DNA from: Berkiella sp964594635
GTDB taxonomy: Bacteria; Pseudomonadota; Gammaproteobacteria; Berkiellales; Berkiellaceae
Assembly: GCA_964594635.1 (NCBI GenBank)
Contig: CAZQMV010000002.1
Span: 186,001 to 250,000 of the forward strand
DNA length: 64,000 bases
Reading direction: 5' to 3'
A model generated the notes under the pieces. It was given only the letters and a program-made list of their open reading frames with translations. It searched no databases and was not told the origin of the DNA. The position numbers and the translations under genes are program-made. Positions 17,329-25,877 of the stretch are shown piece after piece. Every line of letters starts with the position of its first letter. The first letter of the stretch is position 1.

Positions 17329-18037
17329 TATTTTCTCGACGTAACTGGGAAAAAAAATAAAAGAGTAAAAGCGTTAGGCCTAATCCGAACCATTGTACCG
17401 CATACCCTTGATGTTTTTGGGGGGAAAGCCAAGTTTGTGCGTTTGGTTTATTTAAATTCAAGTCAACTAACATTGGATAGACTTCTTTATGCCATAACGT
17501 CCCAAGTAACTCAGTATCAAGGTGCTGCATACGCAGTGGCCATTGTATTTCTTGAGTTTCCATAGGGGTTGAAATGAACGGATTACGATACGAGAAATCT
17601 AAATAACCTTCAATGGTAACTTCACCTATTATGGGTGGAATTTTCGGCAAATGTGTTCGAGACGCGCCAATCGGAATGAATCCGCGATCGATAAGTAGCC
17701 AATGTTGTTCATCCAAGGCAATTGGTGTCAGAAGGTGATAGCCGACACGGCCATTTTCTATTTTGTTGTCTAACAAAATATTGTACTGATTAAGATACTG
17801 CCCCTTTACCTTAACAGGCAAATAACGCATTTGTTTGGGCTCGGCATGAGCAGCAAGTAGCTGTGACTTATCCAAAGGGGCTTTTTCACTGGCAAGGGCT
17901 AGCTGGTTTTGCAGGGCTATTTTTTGCTGGCCTCGCGATAGTTGCCAAAACCCTAGGCTGCAAAGTAAAGTGACCCCCAAGAGCGTTACAAGTGTTAGCC
18001 ATAATGGGGGTTTAAAAACCCAACGGTGTTTTGTCAT
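17312..18037 (-). CDS. SURF1 family cytochrome oxidase biogenesis protein
   Basis: A 241-residue inner-membrane protein with a helix at each end (about 13-31 and 215-231) and a periplasmic domain between them, the SURF1 architecture. Typical features are the LGFWQLSRGQQK segment after helix 1, the LLDNKIENGRVGYHLLTP block, the IDRGFIP motif, and HQGYAVQWFGLG before the last helix. SURF1 helps insert heme A into subunit I. Its ATG shares a CATG tetranucleotide with the divergent twin-membrane gene. Confidence 0.9.
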   Translation of the reverse strand: MTKHRWVFKPPLWLTLVTLLGVTLLCSLGFWQLSRGQQKIALQNQLALASEKAPLDKSQLLAAHAEPKQMRYLPVKVKGQYLNQYNILLDNKIENGRVGYHLLTPIALDEQHWLLIDRGFIPIGASRTHLPKIPPIIGEVTIEGYLDFSYRNPFISTPMETQEIQWPLRMQHLDTELLGTLWHKEVYPMLVDLNLNKPNAQTWLSPQKHQGYAVQWFGLGLTLLLFYFFSQLRRENNVKNA

Positions 18038-18281
18038 GAGTGATCACTGGATTATCAAATTCGTTATTATTGCCCTAATGGTAGGAATCGTCTATTCACT
18101 TGGCTCGGGAATGTATTATTTGCTCTTTGCCAAAGAAACATCGAAAAAAATGGTTAAAGCGTTAACCTTTCGGATTGGCTTATCGATAGGCTTATTTATT
18201 TTACTTTTTATCGCCTGTGCCATGGGGTGGATTAAACCCCACAGCTTGTTGCCGGTTTCGCAACAGATCCAAAACAAATAA
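18036..18281 (+). CDS. DUF2909-type twin-transmembrane protein
   Basis: An 81-residue protein with two membrane helices (about 8-28 and 48-68), matching the small twin-helix family regularly found beside SURF1 in oxidase clusters of gammaproteobacteria. The frame is open back to a GTG at 17970, but the ATG at 18036 gives the family-like N-terminus MSDHWII. This ATG overlaps the SURF1 ATG on the other strand within a single CATG. The function is unknown; a role in oxidase assembly is inferred from location. Confidence 0.75.
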   Translation: MSDHWIIKFVIIALMVGIVYSLGSGMYYLLFAKETSKKMVKALTFRIGLSIGLFILLFIACAMGWIKPHSLLPVSQQIQNK

Positions 18282-18300
18282 TATTTATAATCGAGCAAAT

Positions 18301-18375
18301 GATTTTTTGGTTAGGCGGCGAGCCCGAGCAACCCAGATGTACTACTGTACATGAGGGTTGCGAGAGTTTCGACGA
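18301..18375 (-). repeat. dispersed palindromic repeat, copy 1
   Basis: Read on the minus strand, this 75-base intergenic stretch matches a second copy at 54130-54217. Shared blocks occur in the same order: TCGCAA, CTCATGTAC, GTACA, TTGCTC, CGCCTA and CAAAAAATC. The core (ATGTAC…GTACAT, flanked by GCAACCC…GGGTTGC) forms a long hairpin. It fills the space between the convergent DUF2909 and ctaE genes and may also act as a terminator. Confidence 0.65.
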
Positions 18376-19260
18376 TTAGAACCAGTAAACAAATACAAAT
18401 AAAAACAGCCACACCACGTCCACAAAGTGCCAATACCATGCCACCGCCTCAAAACCAAAGTGGTGTTCAGCGCTGAAGTGCCCCTTCATGCAACGTAGTA
18501 AAATCACAATTAACATAATGGTGCCGATGGTGACATGGGCGCCATGGAAACCCGTTAACATAAAGAAAGTAGAGCCATAAATCCCTGAGGATAGCTTTAA
18601 ATTATAGTGATGGTAGGCTTCATAATATTCATAGGCCTGGCAAGATAAGAAGATGATACCGAGCGTAATGGTCATGAATAAACCAAGGATTAATTGAAAG
18701 CGGCTATTTTTATAAAGACCCCAATGTGCCCAGGTAATGGTTGCGCCACTGGAAAGCAATAATAAGGTGTTGATGGCGGGGAGTCCCCACGTTGGCATCG
18801 CTTCATGCGCGCCTGGGAAAGCTTGTGGATCGGGATTAATGAGTAAAGGCCAAGCGTCTTTAAAGTGAGGCCACAAATAGGTCCCCGTTGCCACTTTAGA
18901 ACCCTCACCCGCAAGCCATGGCAGTGCTAAATTGCGTGCATAAAATAATGCGCCAAAAAAGGCTGCAAAAAACATGACTTCTGAGAAAATGAACCACGCC
19001 ATTCCCCAACGGAAAGAGCGATCCATTTGTTTGCTATAAAGACCTTGATGGCTTTCTTTGATGACATCCCGAAACCAGCCAAACATCACACCGGCAATGC
19101 CTAGGGCGCCAATAAAAAAGAGGTAGTGACCTATCCAATGACCATGGATCAGATTGGCAATGCCAAGCATCAAAGCACCAAGTGACAGCGAGCCTAAAAT
19201 CGGCCAATGGCTTTGCGCAGGAACATAATAATGATCATGATGAGGTGTCGCTTGTGCCAC
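18376..19260 (-). CDS. ctaE: cytochrome c oxidase subunit III
   Basis: A 294-residue integral membrane protein with seven hydrophobic helices, a core subunit of the aa3-type oxidase. It shows the RWGMAWFIFSEVMFF segment near residue 88, the conserved Glu/His region LTGFHGAHVTIG near 235 and the C-terminal FEAVAWYWHFVDVVW motif, all typical of subunit III. It lies 10 bases after ctaG and ends the ctaC-D-G-E run. Confidence 0.95.
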   Translation of the reverse strand: MAQATPHHDHYYVPAQSHWPILGSLSLGALMLGIANLIHGHWIGHYLFFIGALGIAGVMFGWFRDVIKESHQGLYSKQMDRSFRWGMAWFIFSEVMFFAAFFGALFYARNLALPWLAGEGSKVATGTYLWPHFKDAWPLLINPDPQAFPGAHEAMPTWGLPAINTLLLLSSGATITWAHWGLYKNSRFQLILGLFMTITLGIIFLSCQAYEYYEAYHHYNLKLSSGIYGSTFFMLTGFHGAHVTIGTIMLIVILLRCMKGHFSAEHHFGFEAVAWYWHFVDVVWLFLFVFVYWF

Positions 19261-19270
19261 GAATATCTCC

Positions 19271-19810
19271 CTAAATCTTCTCAGTCACATCAAATAAAGT
19301 ATAGGACAGTGTTAAGGTATGGTATTGCTGTGGAATAGCTGGGTCCACCGTAAACACTAAGCGAAATTCTTTTTCTTCCAGCGGTTGCAATGGCTGGTGA
19401 ACAAAGCAAAAACATTCAATTTTATTCACATGTTTTGCGACTAAACCGGGGGTGACACTTGGGATGGCTTGTACCACCATCGGTTTATTCGTTAAATTTT
19501 TGACGCGATAAGAGGTTGTTACATATTCGCCAGGGTGAAGCGTTAATTTTCTATCCTTGCCGACGAATTCAGTTGAGATGTTTTCGTTAAGCGTGGTAAG
19601 TAATTGAACAGTCACATCGCGGCTCATATCTACTTTTGCACTGGCAACGGGAACTTGTGCTGTCCCGACTGTTTTGCCGTTTAACCCAGTCACTTTGCAA
19701 AATACATTGTAAAGTGGTACAAGCGCAAAACAAAAAGCAAACATGCCAACGATAACTGCTAGCATGATAAGCAGATGTTTTTTTAGGCGTGGTTTAACTG
19801 TTTCGTTCAT
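19271..19810 (-). CDS. ctaG: cytochrome c oxidase assembly protein CtaG/Cox11
   Basis: A 179-residue protein with one N-terminal membrane helix (about 12-32) and a periplasmic immunoglobulin-like domain. It delivers copper to the CuB site of subunit I. The copper motif ECFCFVHQPL, with C-x-C, is clear near residue 132, and CFALVPLYNVFCKVTG near 27 carries the conserved membrane-proximal Cys. The start codon overlaps the ctaD stop as ATGA, so translation is coupled. Confidence 0.95.
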   Translation of the reverse strand: MNETVKPRLKKHLLIMLAVIVGMFAFCFALVPLYNVFCKVTGLNGKTVGTAQVPVASAKVDMSRDVTVQLLTTLNENISTEFVGKDRKLTLHPGEYVTTSYRVKNLTNKPMVVQAIPSVTPGLVAKHVNKIECFCFVHQPLQPLEEKEFRLVFTVDPAIPQQYHTLTLSYTLFDVTEKI

Positions 19811-21414
19811 TTAATCACCGGAGGTGTTGTAAAGGTGTGATAAGGGGCGGGTGAAGGGAGTGTCCACTCAAGGCCTTCAGCATTTTCCCAAACTTGGTTA
19901 GTTGCTTTCTTGCCACCACGGATGGTTTTGATCACGATATAAAGGAAAAAGATTTGGCTTAAACCGAACACAAATGCGCCGACACTGACAATGCGATTAA
20001 AGTCTGCAAATTGTAATGCATAGTCTGGAATACGTCGTGGCATACCTGCCAACCCTAAGAAATGCATAGGGAAGAAGGTAACGTTAATTGAAATAAATGA
20101 AAGCCAGAAATGGGTTTTGCCCAAGGTTTCATTGTAATAGTGGCCAGTCCATTTGGGTAGCCAATAATAGGCTGCTGCCATGATGGAAAATACTGCGCCA
20201 GGGACTAATACATAATGGAAATGTGCAACCACAAAGTAGGTGTCTTGGTATTGGAAGTCTGCAGGGGTAATAGCCAGCATCAATCCCGAGAAGCCACCGA
20301 AGGTAAACAAGAAAATAAAAGCGAGGGTAAAGAGCATCGGTGTTTCAAATGTTAATGCTCCTCTCCACATCGTAGCGACCCAGTTAAATACTTTTACACC
20401 AGTTGGAACCGCAATGAGCATGGTGGCATACATAAAGAATAATTCACCTGCCAAGGGCATGCCGGTGGTGAACATATGATGCGCCCAGACCACGAAGGAC
20501 AATAAAGCAATCGAACAGGTTGCATAAACCATGGAAGCATAACCAAACAAATGCTTACGGGTAAACGTTGGCAAAATTTGGGAGATAATACCAAAAGCGG
20601 GCAAAATCATGATGTACACTTCAGGGTGGCCAAAGAACCAGAAAACATGCTGGAACATAACAGGATCACCACCACCTGCTGCATTAAAAAAGCTGGTGCC
20701 AAAGTGACGATCGGTTAATAGCATAGTGACACAACCTGCAAGCACGGGCATGACCGCTATTAATAAGAAAGCCGTGATTAACCATGTCCACACAAAGATC
20801 GGCATTTTCATCAATGTCATGCCAGGCGCACGCATATTTAAAATGGTTGCGATAACGTTAATTGCGCCTAAAATTGAAGACATCCCCATCATATGTACCG
20901 AGAAGATGAAAAAGTCTGTTGAAGGAGGGCCATAGGTTGATGATAAAGGTGCGTAGAAAGTCCAGCCAAAGTTAGGAGCGGAGCCTTCCATAAAGAGTGT
21001 GCTAATTAAAATGGAGAAAGCGATGGGTAAAATCCAAAAGCTCCAGTTATTCAAGCGCGGCAACGCCATATCAGGCGCGCCAATCATGATTGGGATCATC
21101 CAGTTCGCTAAACCGACAAACGCAGGCATGACAGCCCCGAAAACCATAATGAGACCATGCAACGTGGTAAGCTGGTTAAAGAATTCTGGATTAACCAGTT
21201 GTTCACCAGGCATGAACAATTCAGCACGAATAATCATGGCTAAAGAGCCAGCAAATAAAAACATAGCGAAGCTAAACCAGAGGTACATGCTGCCGATGTC
21301 TTTGTGATTGGTCGTATAGACCCAGCGCATTAAACCTTTTGCGGGACCATGATCGTGGTGATCATGGTGGTCATGTGCTGAATCATGCGATGTTAAAGTA
21401 TTCGATACATCCAT
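19807..21414 (-). CDS. ctaD: cytochrome c oxidase subunit I
   Basis: A 535-residue heme-copper oxidase catalytic subunit with twelve predicted helices. Seen in sequence are TTLHGLIMVFGAVMP with the first heme His, the WFFGHPEVYIMILP motif (CuB His and cross-linked Tyr), the WAHHMFTTG His pair, and VVAHFHYVLVPG with the heme a and a3 ligands. The N-terminus has an unusual His/Asp-rich stretch (about residues 9-24) before the first helix. The window encodes the full set needed for heme A and copper insertion. Confidence 0.97.
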   Translation of the reverse strand: MDVSNTLTSHDSAHDHHDHHDHGPAKGLMRWVYTTNHKDIGSMYLWFSFAMFLFAGSLAMIIRAELFMPGEQLVNPEFFNQLTTLHGLIMVFGAVMPAFVGLANWMIPIMIGAPDMALPRLNNWSFWILPIAFSILISTLFMEGSAPNFGWTFYAPLSSTYGPPSTDFFIFSVHMMGMSSILGAINVIATILNMRAPGMTLMKMPIFVWTWLITAFLLIAVMPVLAGCVTMLLTDRHFGTSFFNAAGGGDPVMFQHVFWFFGHPEVYIMILPAFGIISQILPTFTRKHLFGYASMVYATCSIALLSFVVWAHHMFTTGMPLAGELFFMYATMLIAVPTGVKVFNWVATMWRGALTFETPMLFTLAFIFLFTFGGFSGLMLAITPADFQYQDTYFVVAHFHYVLVPGAVFSIMAAAYYWLPKWTGHYYNETLGKTHFWLSFISINVTFFPMHFLGLAGMPRRIPDYALQFADFNRIVSVGAFVFGLSQIFFLYIVIKTIRGGKKATNQVWENAEGLEWTLPSPAPYHTFTTPPVIK

Positions 21415-21427
21415 GGCTTTTCCCTAT

Positions 21428-22657
21428 TTAAGATTTTTTCTTTAGCGATTCTCTGACCTTGGCAACATCACTCGGTTGAATGATATCTCCGGTATTGTTA
21501 CCCCATGAGTTGCGCTCATAAGTAACAATCGCTGCGATATCAAAATCGCTTTTCTGATTACCGAAGGGCGGCATCGCATTTTTGCCTTGGATAATTTGGC
21601 GAATTTGTTCGGTAATATGTTGTTGTTCGGTAACGATTTTGCTGCCGACTAAAGAAGGAAAGGTTGGTGGCATGCCTTCGCCAGAAGCTTTATGGCACAT
21701 CGCGCAAATACCGTTATATTCATTCTCACCGTGCGCCATCAGTTCATCGAGAGTGTACTTTTTGGTATCAACGACAGGGGCTGCGTTATCAAGGGGTTGA
21801 GTTGCATCTTTATTGGCTTCTGGTGCTTCAGAGGTTGCAGCAGGCTTAGGCGGTTCTGCTGCCTTGGCTGTAGCTGCTTTTTGTGCAGCAATCCAAGCGT
21901 GGTATTCTTCAACAGATTTTGCTTCAACTACAATCGGCATGAAGCCGTGTTTGACACCGCAAAGCTCTGCGCATTGACCGCGGTAAGTGCCGGGTTTGTC
22001 TGCATCGATGAAGGTCCACACTTCATTGGTAAAACCAGGAATAGCATCTTTTTTAACGCCAAGTGCGGGGACCCACCAGGAATGAATGACATCTTTTGCT
22101 GTCATGATAAAACGAATTTTTTGGCCAACAGGAACCACTAAGGGTTTGTCAACCTCGAGCAAATAATGTGGATTTTTAGGGGCAAGATTATTAATTTCAT
22201 CTTCTGGTGTCGATGACATGCTTAAGAAATTAATGCCTTCATCGATATAGTCATATTGCCAATACCATCGATGACCTGTGATTAAAATGGTCACTTCTGC
22301 TTTACTGGTATCGTCCATCTCAATCAAGACGCGAGTCGCAGGGACCGCCATCACAATCAAAATAACAAACGGAATAATAGTCCATATAATTTCAACGGTT
22401 GTACTTTCATGAAAGGCTGCAGGCTTTTGTCCGTTGGATTTACGATGGCGAATAATCGCATAGATCATTAAGCCATACACTAAAACACCGATAGCCACGC
22501 ACACCCAGAGGATCAGCATGTGCAGGTGGTAGATATCCTGGCTGGTTGTGGATGAACCCCGTGTCATATTGAGGGTATAGTCTGCCCAGGCATTGCTGCA
22601 AAAGCATGCACTTAAGGCGAGGATAAGGCGTGAAAACACAGGCCTAACTGAAGGCAT
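21428..22657 (-). CDS. ctaC: cytochrome c oxidase subunit II with fused cytochrome c domain
   Basis: About 409 residues: signal peptide, two membrane helices (about 45-65 and 90-108), a cupredoxin CuA domain with the CAELCGVKHGFM ligand motif near 220, an Ala/Pro-rich linker (about 255-300), and a C-terminal class I cytochrome c domain with C-A-M-C-H near 323 and a MPPFG axial Met region. The fused heme domain makes this a caa3-type subunit II, which can take electrons from a cytochrome c directly. The ATG at 22672 is also in frame, but GGAG at 22667-22670 is well placed only for the ATG at 22657. Confidence 0.93.
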   Translation of the reverse strand: MPSVRPVFSRLILALSACFCSNAWADYTLNMTRGSSTTSQDIYHLHMLILWVCVAIGVLVYGLMIYAIIRHRKSNGQKPAAFHESTTVEIIWTIIPFVILIVMAVPATRVLIEMDDTSKAEVTILITGHRWYWQYDYIDEGINFLSMSSTPEDEINNLAPKNPHYLLEVDKPLVVPVGQKIRFIMTAKDVIHSWWVPALGVKKDAIPGFTNEVWTFIDADKPGTYRGQCAELCGVKHGFMPIVVEAKSVEEYHAWIAAQKAATAKAAEPPKPAATSEAPEANKDATQPLDNAAPVVDTKKYTLDELMAHGENEYNGICAMCHKASGEGMPPTFPSLVGSKIVTEQQHITEQIRQIIQGKNAMPPFGNQKSDFDIAAIVTYERNSWGNNTGDIIQPSDVAKVRESLKKKS

Positions 22658-22833
22658 GCCAGAATTCTCCATAAATTATCGAATTAGTTAGTTTTTTAAA
22701 ACAAAGCTTGATGGTTAGTCTGATTCATTGTTTCTTTACGCTGGGCGTACTTTACCTTGGTTTTTAAGAGATAGGAATACTTGTGGTATCTAACACGCCC
22801 CTTTGCTCGCAAATTGAGTAATTTTTTTAACTC

Positions 22834-23655
22834 TTAAATCGGAGGATTAGGCAGACATTTCACTTTGAACCGTTGCTCGGTTTCTAGGCATAAAGCTGTC
22901 AATGCGTTTCCCCATACGCAGCCTGTATCCAGGGCAAAAACGCCTGGGATGCCAGTTTGCCCTTGTAATGCAGCCCAATGTCCAAATAACAATCTGTCAT
23001 TTTGTGTTTTGCGATGAGGGACTTTATACCAAGGAAAGAACGTTTCGTGGTGTGCTTTTTCAGTTTTATTGCCAAGATCCAAGGTGCCAGACTTGTCACA
23101 AAAGCGCATGCGGGTAAAGGCATTCACAATAAAGCGGAAACGATCCCAGCCAGTTAGCGAGTCACGCCAGAGGGCGGGGAGATCACCAAACATGGCATGC
23201 ATGGCTTCGTGGTGCTTTGGGCCTTGTAACAAGTGTTCAACTTCTTTAGCCAGCTTTGTTGCTTCTGTTAAGCTCCACAAAGGGTAGATACCAGCATGGG
23301 TGAGGGTAAAGTTGAGTTGTGGGTCGTTATGCAAGAGAGGCCGCAAACGCAGCCATTGGAGTAGTTCATCTTTATCATCAGCTTTCAGGATTTCTTCATA
23401 AGTGTCGCCTGGGTGAGGTTTGATAGCGCCAGCTGCTGCGGCCAATAAGGCAAGATCATGATTCCCCAGAACACAGATGGTGTTAGCGGGTAAGCGACTG
23501 ATGAAGCGTAAGGTTGCTAATGAGTGAGGGCCACGATTTACCAGATCACCTGTAAACCATAAAGTGTCTTTGGACTTGTCGTAGTTAATCAGCTCAAGGA
23601 GCTGGCCCAGCTGCAAAAAGCAGCCTTGCACATCACCGATGGCATAGGTTGCCAT
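22834..23655 (-). CDS. apaH: bis(5'-nucleosyl)-tetraphosphatase, symmetrical
   Basis: A 273-residue metallophosphoesterase that hydrolyses Ap4A to two ADP, and also de-caps Np4-RNA. It has the calcineurin-type motifs GDVQGC at residues 7-12, GDLVNRGP near 36, GNHDLALL near 63 and a late FGHWAALQG segment near 220. Its ATG overlaps the apaG stop as TAATG. In E. coli apaG-apaH follow surA-pdxA-ksgA; here that block lies 20 kb away. Confidence 0.95.
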   Translation of the reverse strand: MATYAIGDVQGCFLQLGQLLELINYDKSKDTLWFTGDLVNRGPHSLATLRFISRLPANTICVLGNHDLALLAAAAGAIKPHPGDTYEEILKADDKDELLQWLRLRPLLHNDPQLNFTLTHAGIYPLWSLTEATKLAKEVEHLLQGPKHHEAMHAMFGDLPALWRDSLTGWDRFRFIVNAFTRMRFCDKSGTLDLGNKTEKAHHETFFPWYKVPHRKTQNDRLLFGHWAALQGQTGIPGVFALDTGCVWGNALTALCLETEQRFKVKCLPNPPI

Positions 23656-24032
23656 TAATGGACTAACTCCGGCATAGCAAGTCGGAAAGCTGGAATAATG
23701 GCATCAAAGTAATTGCCATTAGGGTTTACCATGGTATAGGTGCCATGCATACTACCGACGGGTGTTGTGAGGATGGCACCACTTGTGTAACGAAAGCTGC
23801 GTCCGGGTTGTATTAAAGGTTGTTCTCCAACAACGCCTTCACCATGCACTTCTTGCGCAATACCATTGGCATCTGTAATCACCCAATGCCTAGTTAGTAA
23901 TCTAGCAGGTATTTTGCCATGATTGCTAATCGTGATGGTATAACCAAAAGCAAAGCGGTTTTGATGAGGATCGGAGTGGTCACGCAGAAACTCAGTCGAG
24001 ACAGTCACTCCAATCTTACATGGATCCGTCAC
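23655..24032 (-). CDS. apaG: ApaG protein
   Basis: A 125-residue fibronectin-III/cupredoxin-like protein of uncertain biochemical role, nearly always next to apaH. Conserved blocks are FAFGYTITISNHG, the R-H-W-x-I-T-D-A-N-G segment, GEGVVGEQP, and GSMHGTYTMV near the C-terminus. The start chosen is the GTG at 24032, preceded by AAGGAAAA, which gives exactly the E. coli ApaG length; an in-frame ATG at 24083 would add 17 atypical residues. Confidence 0.92.
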   Translation of the reverse strand: MTDPCKIGVTVSTEFLRDHSDPHQNRFAFGYTITISNHGKIPARLLTRHWVITDANGIAQEVHGEGVVGEQPLIQPGRSFRYTSGAILTTPVGSMHGTYTMVNPNGNYFDAIIPAFRLAMPELVH

Positions 24033-24185
24033 AGTGTTTTCCTTTTTGTAAAAGGGTCCCCTGCCAGCATACGGTTTGCCCATGGGTTTTGCAACTAAGC
24101 TTATATGTAGTAAGCCAAGGACTTGCTTAACGGGCTATTCTTACCCAAGCTTAAGGCAGGGCAAAAAAAGAGATGGATAAAGCGG

Positions 24186-24992
24186 ATGCCTTTTTGGGCA
24201 AAGGACGGCTTTCAAATACATTATGGAACAGCGGGTGATTGGCAAAAAAGCCAAGACACGCTCTTGCTGCTCCATGGCTTGGGCTCCAGTATCAGAGACT
24301 GGGAATATCAATTACCCGCCTTGGAACCCCATTTTAAGATACTGATGGTTGATTTGCGTGGACATGGTCAAACCGATAAGCCGAATATGCCGTATTCTAT
24401 TGCGCTTTTTTGTGAAGATGTCGTTTCATTGCTCCGACACTTACAATGTGAGCCGGTGCATGTTGTGGGTCACTCAATGGGAGGAATGGTTGCCTTTCAG
24501 TTGACGCTCGATCATCCTGAATTGGTTAAAACATTAACCATTATCAATAGTGCGCCACAAGTCGCTTTCCCAAGTATTCGTTCACGATTGAATTTTAGTC
24601 TGCGCGCTTTAAGTGTCAAATGGTTTGGGATGAAAAAATTAAGTGTTAACTTAGCAAAAATTGTATTTCCCAAACCGGAGCAAGCATCGTTTAGAGAAAT
24701 ATTTATTGAACGTTGGTGCGAAAATGATCCACAAGCTTATTTGAATTCATTAAAAGCATTTCACGATTGGAATGTGATGATACGTCTTCCTAGTTTGCAC
24801 TGCCCGGTTTTAATTATATCAGGAGACAGAGATTATACCCCAGTTGCATATAAAGAATTCTATGTAAAATTAATCAACAATGCAGAGTTAGTTGTTATAG
24901 CAGATTCAGGGCATTTGACTCTCATTGATCAAGCACAAAAATGCAATCAGGCTATCATTCATTTTCTATTGACAAATAAGGATGCAACATGA
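24186..24992 (+). CDS. alpha/beta-fold hydrolase
   Basis: A 268-residue esterase/hydrolase of unknown substrate. It has the oxyanion HG-x-GS segment (LLLLHGLGSS), the DLRGHGQTDKP block, the nucleophile elbow GHSMGG with the catalytic Ser, an acid residue in ISGDRDYT, and the final His in DSGHLTLID. No signal peptide is visible, so it is cytoplasmic. A TTG at 24123 would extend it by 21 basic residues; the ATG at 24186 is preferred although its ribosome site is weak. Its stop overlaps the HdeD gene start as ATGA, so the two are co-translated. Confidence 0.85.
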   Translation: MPFWAKDGFQIHYGTAGDWQKSQDTLLLLHGLGSSIRDWEYQLPALEPHFKILMVDLRGHGQTDKPNMPYSIALFCEDVVSLLRHLQCEPVHVVGHSMGGMVAFQLTLDHPELVKTLTIINSAPQVAFPSIRSRLNFSLRALSVKWFGMKKLSVNLAKIVFPKPEQASFREIFIERWCENDPQAYLNSLKAFHDWNVMIRLPSLHCPVLIISGDRDYTPVAYKEFYVKLINNAELVVIADSGHLTLIDQAQKCNQAIIHFLLTNKDAT

Positions 24993-25561
24993 GCATGGAT
25001 ATGATGCTGCAGAAATTTGATAAGCAGAGCTTTGGCAAAAACTGGGGTTGGTTTTTTGCTTGGGGGTTAATATTACTGGCGCTTGGCTTTTTTGCAATAG
25101 GAGCAACAGTTCTAACGACGTTAGTGACCGTTGTTTTTTTAGGCGCGCTCTTTGTTTGTGGGGGTATTATTTTAATCGTTGATAGCTTTCATTATTGGAA
25201 AGGAAAAGGCAAAGCCTTTTTTATCAATTTATTAATGGGTATCCTCTATTTTGCATTTGGTATCATGTTAATGATGAGCCCTGTCGTAGGAGCAGCGACG
25301 TTGACGCTCATTTTAGCGGTCTTATTTACTCTCCTTGGCATTTCCAGAATCATTTATGCTATCACATTACGCCTGCCACAATGGGGATGGGTATTGATAA
25401 GTGGTATTTTGACATTATCACTTGGCATTCTAATTGCAATTGGTTGGCCACAATCAAGTTTGTTTATTATCGGGATCTTTGTGGGTATCGATTTGATTTT
25501 TGGTGGATGGGCTTACCTCATGGCGGCGATAGTAGCAAAATCCTTAAATAGAAAGAGTTAG
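24989..25561 (+). CDS. HdeD family acid-resistance membrane protein
   Basis: A 190-residue protein with six hydrophobic helices arranged as three DUF308-like pairs, matching the HdeD family linked to acid resistance at high cell density in E. coli. Characteristic signs are the GILYFAFGIMLMMSP and ISGILTLSLGILIAIGWP helices, each ending in a Pro. It is translationally coupled to the upstream hydrolase by an ATGA overlap. In an intracellular bacterium it may protect against phagosomal acid; this is inference. Confidence 0.8.
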   Translation: MSMDMMLQKFDKQSFGKNWGWFFAWGLILLALGFFAIGATVLTTLVTVVFLGALFVCGGIILIVDSFHYWKGKGKAFFINLLMGILYFAFGIMLMMSPVVGAATLTLILAVLFTLLGISRIIYAITLRLPQWGWVLISGILTLSLGILIAIGWPQSSLFIIGIFVGIDLIFGGWAYLMAAIVAKSLNRKS

Positions 25562-25581
25562 TTTGACAATAAGACTTAACT

Positions 25582-25611
25582 TTGAAAGAATCCAAGCGGT
25601 TTATCTTATAC
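25582..25611 (+). promoter_or_regulatory. sigma70-type promoter for the 25.6 kb leader peptide gene
   Basis: TTGAAA at 25582-25587 and TTATAC at 25606-25611 with an 18-base spacer. The predicted transcription start is about ten bases before the ATG at 25627, giving a very short leader. Confidence 0.5.
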
Positions 25612-25626
25612 ATGGGGCAGTGAGTC

Positions 25627-25860
25627 ATGAAAGAGCTAAATTCTTACGAAGTTAATCAAGTGAGTGCAGGCAGCGTACTGGGTGTGCTTTGCTATGGCAC
25701 TGTTGGTTTTTGGGTGGGTGGTTTTGTAGGGTTTTGCATGGGGTTTTGGCCTGCTATTCCTGGCAGTATTTTGGGGATGACAGTTGGCGCTTATCTTGGC
25801 ACAGATTATCCACCACAGGTAATTGTAATTCAGCAGGACAATACTGCTAAAAATGCATAA
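25627..25860 (+). CDS. small protein with double-glycine-type (bacteriocin) leader
   Basis: A 77-residue protein starting MKELNSYEVNQVSAGS, which fits the consensus M-[KR]-[EQ]-L-[NT]-x-x-E-x-x-x-V-[SG]-[AG]-[GA] of double-glycine leaders cut by C39 peptidase transporters. The rest is Gly-rich and hydrophobic (about residues 17-60, with repeated GFWVGGFVGF-like GxxxG spacing), as in class II bacteriocins, then a short polar tail. Two other genes in the window share this leader (33078 and 35288). No exporter is adjacent. The next two genes encode small membrane proteins that could give immunity; that is inference. Cleavage probably follows Ala-Gly. Confidence 0.65.
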   Translation: MKELNSYEVNQVSAGSVLGVLCYGTVGFWVGGFVGFCMGFWPAIPGSILGMTVGAYLGTDYPPQVIVIQQDNTAKNA

Positions 25861-25877
25861 GTTAAAAAGGCTGAACG

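Noticed and set aside
20240..21307. Plus-strand open frames across ctaD
   Set aside because: They lie antisense within a strongly conserved oxidase gene and have no start signals or family likeness.
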